Shown: positions 61,917-64,000 of the stretch, piece after piece
Layout: each line of letters begins with the position of its first letter
How positions within the stretch are numbered: position 1 is the first letter of the stretch
NCBI RefSeq assembly: GCF_018861755.1
Contig: NZ_JAHLEF010000019.1
Location: 24,113 to 88,112, forward strand
Direction: 5' to 3'
DNA: 64,000 nt
Source: Clostridium sp. CF012
GTDB lineage: Bacteria > Bacillota > Clostridia > Clostridiales > Clostridiaceae
Notes under the pieces: generated by a model
Databases searched by the model: none
Told to the model about the DNA's origin: nothing
Seen by the model: the letters and a program-made list of their open reading frames with translations, nothing else
Made by a program: the position numbers and the translations under genes

Positions 61917-62081
61917 TTATTTGTTATGAGATAATTTAGAACGTTTAGTTAATTTATCATTATTTGCATCAATTTTTTCACCATTTTCAATGCCTATATC
62001 CCCACCACTTTGTGGAAACATTTTTCTAAGTTCAGCCTTAGTTTTTTTATCAGTTTTCATGTGACTTTTATTATTGTGCAT
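61917..62081 (-). CDS. 54-residue charged protein, possibly spore related
   Basis: The ATG follows GGGAGGAATATTT, a strong site. The product is hydrophilic and basic (HMKTDKKTKAELRKMFPQSG then GEKIDANNDKLTKRSKLS), with no membrane span. No family recognised. Its size, charge and place next to the germination genes would suit a small spore protein, but that is a guess from context. Confidence 0.65.
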   Translation of the reverse strand: MHNNKSHMKTDKKTKAELRKMFPQSGGDIGIENGEKIDANNDKLTKRSKLSHNK

Positions 62082-62355
62082 AAATATTCCTCCCTTTATA
62101 TTAATTTATAAAGCATCTTCGAAAAATAAATACTTAGTATTATAGTTTATTTTTTTCGATTGCTTATATTAATATAACCCTAATATCATAAAAATATTTG
62201 TACGAAAAAGTTGTTATTATTACTTTTCTATTCTTAGTTAAGCTAATAAAACAATAATTCATAAAATTTATATTTATGAATTATAAATAGATGTGTATAA
62301 TACTAATATGAAGTATTTATATAATTAAAAAATAGTTTATAAGGAAGTGACCTAT

Positions 62356-63081
62356 ATGCCTTTTAATGTATATGATAGAAATAGAAATTATTTAGGATTT
62401 ATTCAATCTGCATACCCTCAATATACAAATGTATTTATGGTTGCTAGTACAGATGTAAAGCTTTCGGACAAGGACTTTAATATAAATAGCATAAAATCTG
62501 AATTAGCTGGGTATTTGGGATGTAAAAACATTTTAGGTAAGATCAATGAACTTAGATTAACTAAAAGTATAGACAATATAATAATTAAAGAATTTGGTAA
62601 ATTTAAAGATAATACATATGATGAATTATTAAAATTGGTATATCTTAGAATATTACGGTATGAAGAAAATTTTCGTTATAAAAGTATTGAAAATGAAAAA
62701 ATCAATGCATATTTTTTGATTGACATTAATAATGCTGTAATTGAAAATAATTCTCTAATTATAGATGAGGAAATAAATTATATTAACAACGAAAAACTAG
62801 AAAATCAAATTCCTATGGTTGCAAAGATTATTGATTATCCAAGAATACAAATTGATAGTATGTCCTCAGGACAGGGTTTGCTATTAGGTGCAGACCTTGC
62901 TGATTTAGCAGGAAGAAACCATGTTCACAAGACAAAACTTAAAATAAAATCAGGGAATTTTTCTTATGAACTTAATTTGCCTGCAGAATTATACTTGAGA
63001 AAAGGTGATATAATTCAAATTTATGTAGATAATAGAGTTATTAAAAGGGTATTTTGTGAGGGCATAATATATGACTTCTAA
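62356..63081 (+). CDS. Protein of unknown function, 241 residues
   Basis: The start at 62356 follows AAGGAAGTGACC; a GTG three codons earlier overlaps that site. The N-terminal part opens with VYDRNRNYLGFIQSAYPQY, the middle has many Asn/Ile/Glu residues, and the end (KIKSGNFSYELNLPAELYLRKGD) looks like a beta domain. A small glycine/alanine stretch (GLLLGADLADLAG) is the only hydrophobic part. No family recognised. A MITE-like repeat starts 12 bases after its stop. Confidence 0.7.
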   Translation: MPFNVYDRNRNYLGFIQSAYPQYTNVFMVASTDVKLSDKDFNINSIKSELAGYLGCKNILGKINELRLTKSIDNIIIKEFGKFKDNTYDELLKLVYLRILRYEENFRYKSIENEKINAYFLIDINNAVIENNSLIIDEEINYINNEKLENQIPMVAKIIDYPRIQIDSMSSGQGLLLGADLADLAGRNHVHKTKLKIKSGNFSYELNLPAELYLRKGDIIQIYVDNRVIKRVFCEGIIYDF

Positions 63082-63093
63082 TATTTTTATGAA

Positions 63094-63245
63094 TTAAGCG
63101 TTTTTTATTAGATTATGCTATAACAAAAGTATATATTGCTAGAATGCTTTCACTTCGCCAAATAAATTTTGAATTACTAAGGCTTGTTCGAATGCATTCT
63201 GCGCAACATATACTTTTGTTAGCATAATCTAAGAAAAAACATTTA
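63094..63245. repeat. MITE-like inverted repeat, complete copy
   Basis: Left arm 63094-63147 and right arm about 63193-63245 form an inverted repeat of roughly 54 bases with about 85 percent match, including a shared core AGATTATGCT..AACAAAAGTATAT. The 45-base centre contains CACTTCGCCAA. It carries no gene. A second, truncated copy is at 63780. It may be a non-autonomous mobile element, and its hairpin could also act as a transcript end. Confidence 0.8.
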
Positions 63246-63339
63246 AGTTTCAAAAGAAGTATTATTATATGGGGGCAAAAATGATATTAATCTATTTACG
63301 AGAGTTGTCATAATATTTATGCGGATAGGAGAAGTGGAC

Positions 63340-63765
63340 ATGTATATCAATGAAACAAAACTAAAAGTAAGATATGTAGAGACAGACCAAATGGGGATAG
63401 TTCATCATTCAAATTACTATGCTTGGTTTGAAGTAGGTAGAACAGAATATATAACAGAAATTGGGATGACATATAAAGAAATGGAAGAAAAAAATATTAT
63501 GTTGCCAGTGGTGGAGAGCTCTTGTAAATACATAGAAGGTGCAAAATATGAGGACATAATTACAATTCAAACATTTATGGAAGCACTAAATGGGGCTAAG
63601 GTAATATTTAATTATAATGTGATTAGAGAAAAGGACGGCAAAATCTTAGCTAAGGGTAGCACAATCCATGCTTTTGTTAATGAAAGATTTAGAGTTGTAA
63701 ATCTTAAAAAAGCTAATATAGAGATGTGGAATAGGTTTCAAAAACTCTTTGAAATGGCAGAATAA
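63340..63765 (+). CDS. YbgC/4-hydroxybenzoyl-CoA-type thioesterase
   Basis: 141 residues, hotdog fold. The catalytic block is RYVETDQMGIVHHSNYYAWFE (shown in parts: VETDQMGIVHHSNY, the aspartate is catalytic) followed by GRTEYITEIGMTYKEMEE. These enzymes hydrolyse acyl-CoA or acyl-ACP thioesters in the cytoplasm. ATG 63340 is chosen since GGAGAAG lies 8 bases before it; the ATG seven codons earlier has none. A MITE-like copy begins 14 bases after its stop. Confidence 0.9.
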   Translation: MYINETKLKVRYVETDQMGIVHHSNYYAWFEVGRTEYITEIGMTYKEMEEKNIMLPVVESSCKYIEGAKYEDIITIQTFMEALNGAKVIFNYNVIREKDGKILAKGSTIHAFVNERFRVVNLKKANIEMWNRFQKLFEMAE

Positions 63766-63779
63766 TGTCCTATTATTAA

Positions 63780-63858
63780 TTAAGCGTTTTTTCTTATATT
63801 ATGCTATAACAAAAAGTATATATTGCTAAAATGCGCTCACTTCGCCAAGTAATTCAAA
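63780..63858. repeat. MITE-like inverted repeat, left-half copy
   Basis: The first ~75 bases match the left arm and centre of the element at 63094-63245 (TTAAGCGTTTTTT, ATGCTATAACAAAA, GTATATATTGCTA, CTCACTTCGCCAA). The right arm is not found before the IS3-family end at 63906, so it was either lost or lies beyond the IS. Confidence 0.75.
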
Positions 63859-63905
63859 AATTTATTTTATTTGCAGCTGCTAAAAAATACAAACTCGCTA
63901 TAATC

Positions 63906-64000
63906 TGTACCCTTTGTCAAGGACAATTTAAAAAAACTTATATTAAATTAAGGAGATGATTTCTGTATTGAACAGGAGTCATCTTTTCTAAATCCCATTG
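63906..64000 (-). mobile_element. IS3-family insertion sequence, one end only
   Basis: The end starts at about 63906 with TGTACCCTTTGTCAAGGACA, a terminal repeat that begins with TG as in IS3/IS150 elements, and is followed inward by the transposase 3' end. The rest lies outside the window, so the other repeat and the target duplication cannot be checked. Confidence 0.75.
63938..64000 (-). CDS. IS3-family transposase (OrfB), C-terminal end
   Basis: Twenty codons and a stop read QWDLEKMTPVQYRNHLLNLI, the well-known C-terminus of IS3/IS150-type OrfB transposases (usually preceded by a Y-N-x-x-R-P-Q segment, outside the window). It is on the minus strand and cut by the window edge. Confidence 0.85.
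   Translation of the reverse strand, partial: QWDLEKMTPVQYRNHLLNLI

Overview
The window looks like chromosomal DNA of a low-GC, anaerobic, spore-forming Firmicute, most likely Clostridium in the strict sense. Pointers are the very A/T-rich sequence, GGAGG-type ribosome sites with frequent GTG/TTG starts, GerA-type germination genes, a short alpha/beta-SASP-like protein, and a glycyl-radical 4-hydroxyproline dehydratase module of the Stickland type. Species cannot be fixed from this sequence alone. No rRNA, tRNA or CRISPR array was seen.

1-2 kb (minus strand): metY followed by the start of hom, behind one strong sigma-A promoter and two tandem SAM-I riboswitches, each with its own terminator. 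2-8 kb: a loose patchwork of small genes (S66 peptidase, deformylase-like protein, zinc-dependent phospholipase-like protein, HIT protein, small membrane proteins) separated by decayed fragments. Two fragments come from the same metallo-beta-lactamase-fold family. 8.06-10.39 kb: an IS91-family element with HUH transposase and an overlapping tyrosine recombinase. 10.5-14.9 kb: MerR regulator plus CPBP protease, a DUF438/hemerythrin/PAS protein with a Fur-like box on its promoter, and a secreted protein.

15-22.6 kb is a hydroxyproline-to-proline locus. A minus-strand operon encodes an XRE-cupin regulator, a glycyl-radical activase, 4-hydroxyproline dehydratase, ProC and PpnP. Divergent from it are a TrmB-type regulator with its own palindromic operator and an ornithine-cyclodeaminase-family protein. 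Three enzyme types therefore converge on proline or pyrroline carboxylates. 22.6-30.3 kb: orphan PAS histidine kinase, M20 amidohydrolase, a protein that is about 45 percent methionine, dipeptide epimerase, YjeM-like permease and YbaK. 30.6-38.2 kb: a PLP-fold/GNAT fusion with a leader, an osmoprotectant ABC transporter, UPF0316 protein, DHA2 exporter, cupin and a zinc-ribbon microprotein. 38.4-42.4 kb: an envelope-lipid operon (flippase-like protein, phosphoesterase-like/GT4 fusion, DUF374 acyltransferase). 42.4-53.3 kb: MATE exporter, lipoprotein, ABC-F protein behind two terminator hairpins, MFS, chemoreceptor, M29 aminopeptidase and an unknown protein.

53.6-61.8 kb: a germinant-receptor cluster in the order A-B-C-B-C-C-B (one A, three B, three C). 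None of the three C subunits has a recognisable lipobox cysteine. 61.9-64 kb: a small basic protein, an unknown protein and a YbgC-type thioesterase. A MITE-like inverted repeat lies just after the stop codons of the last two genes, and the window ends inside an IS3-family element.
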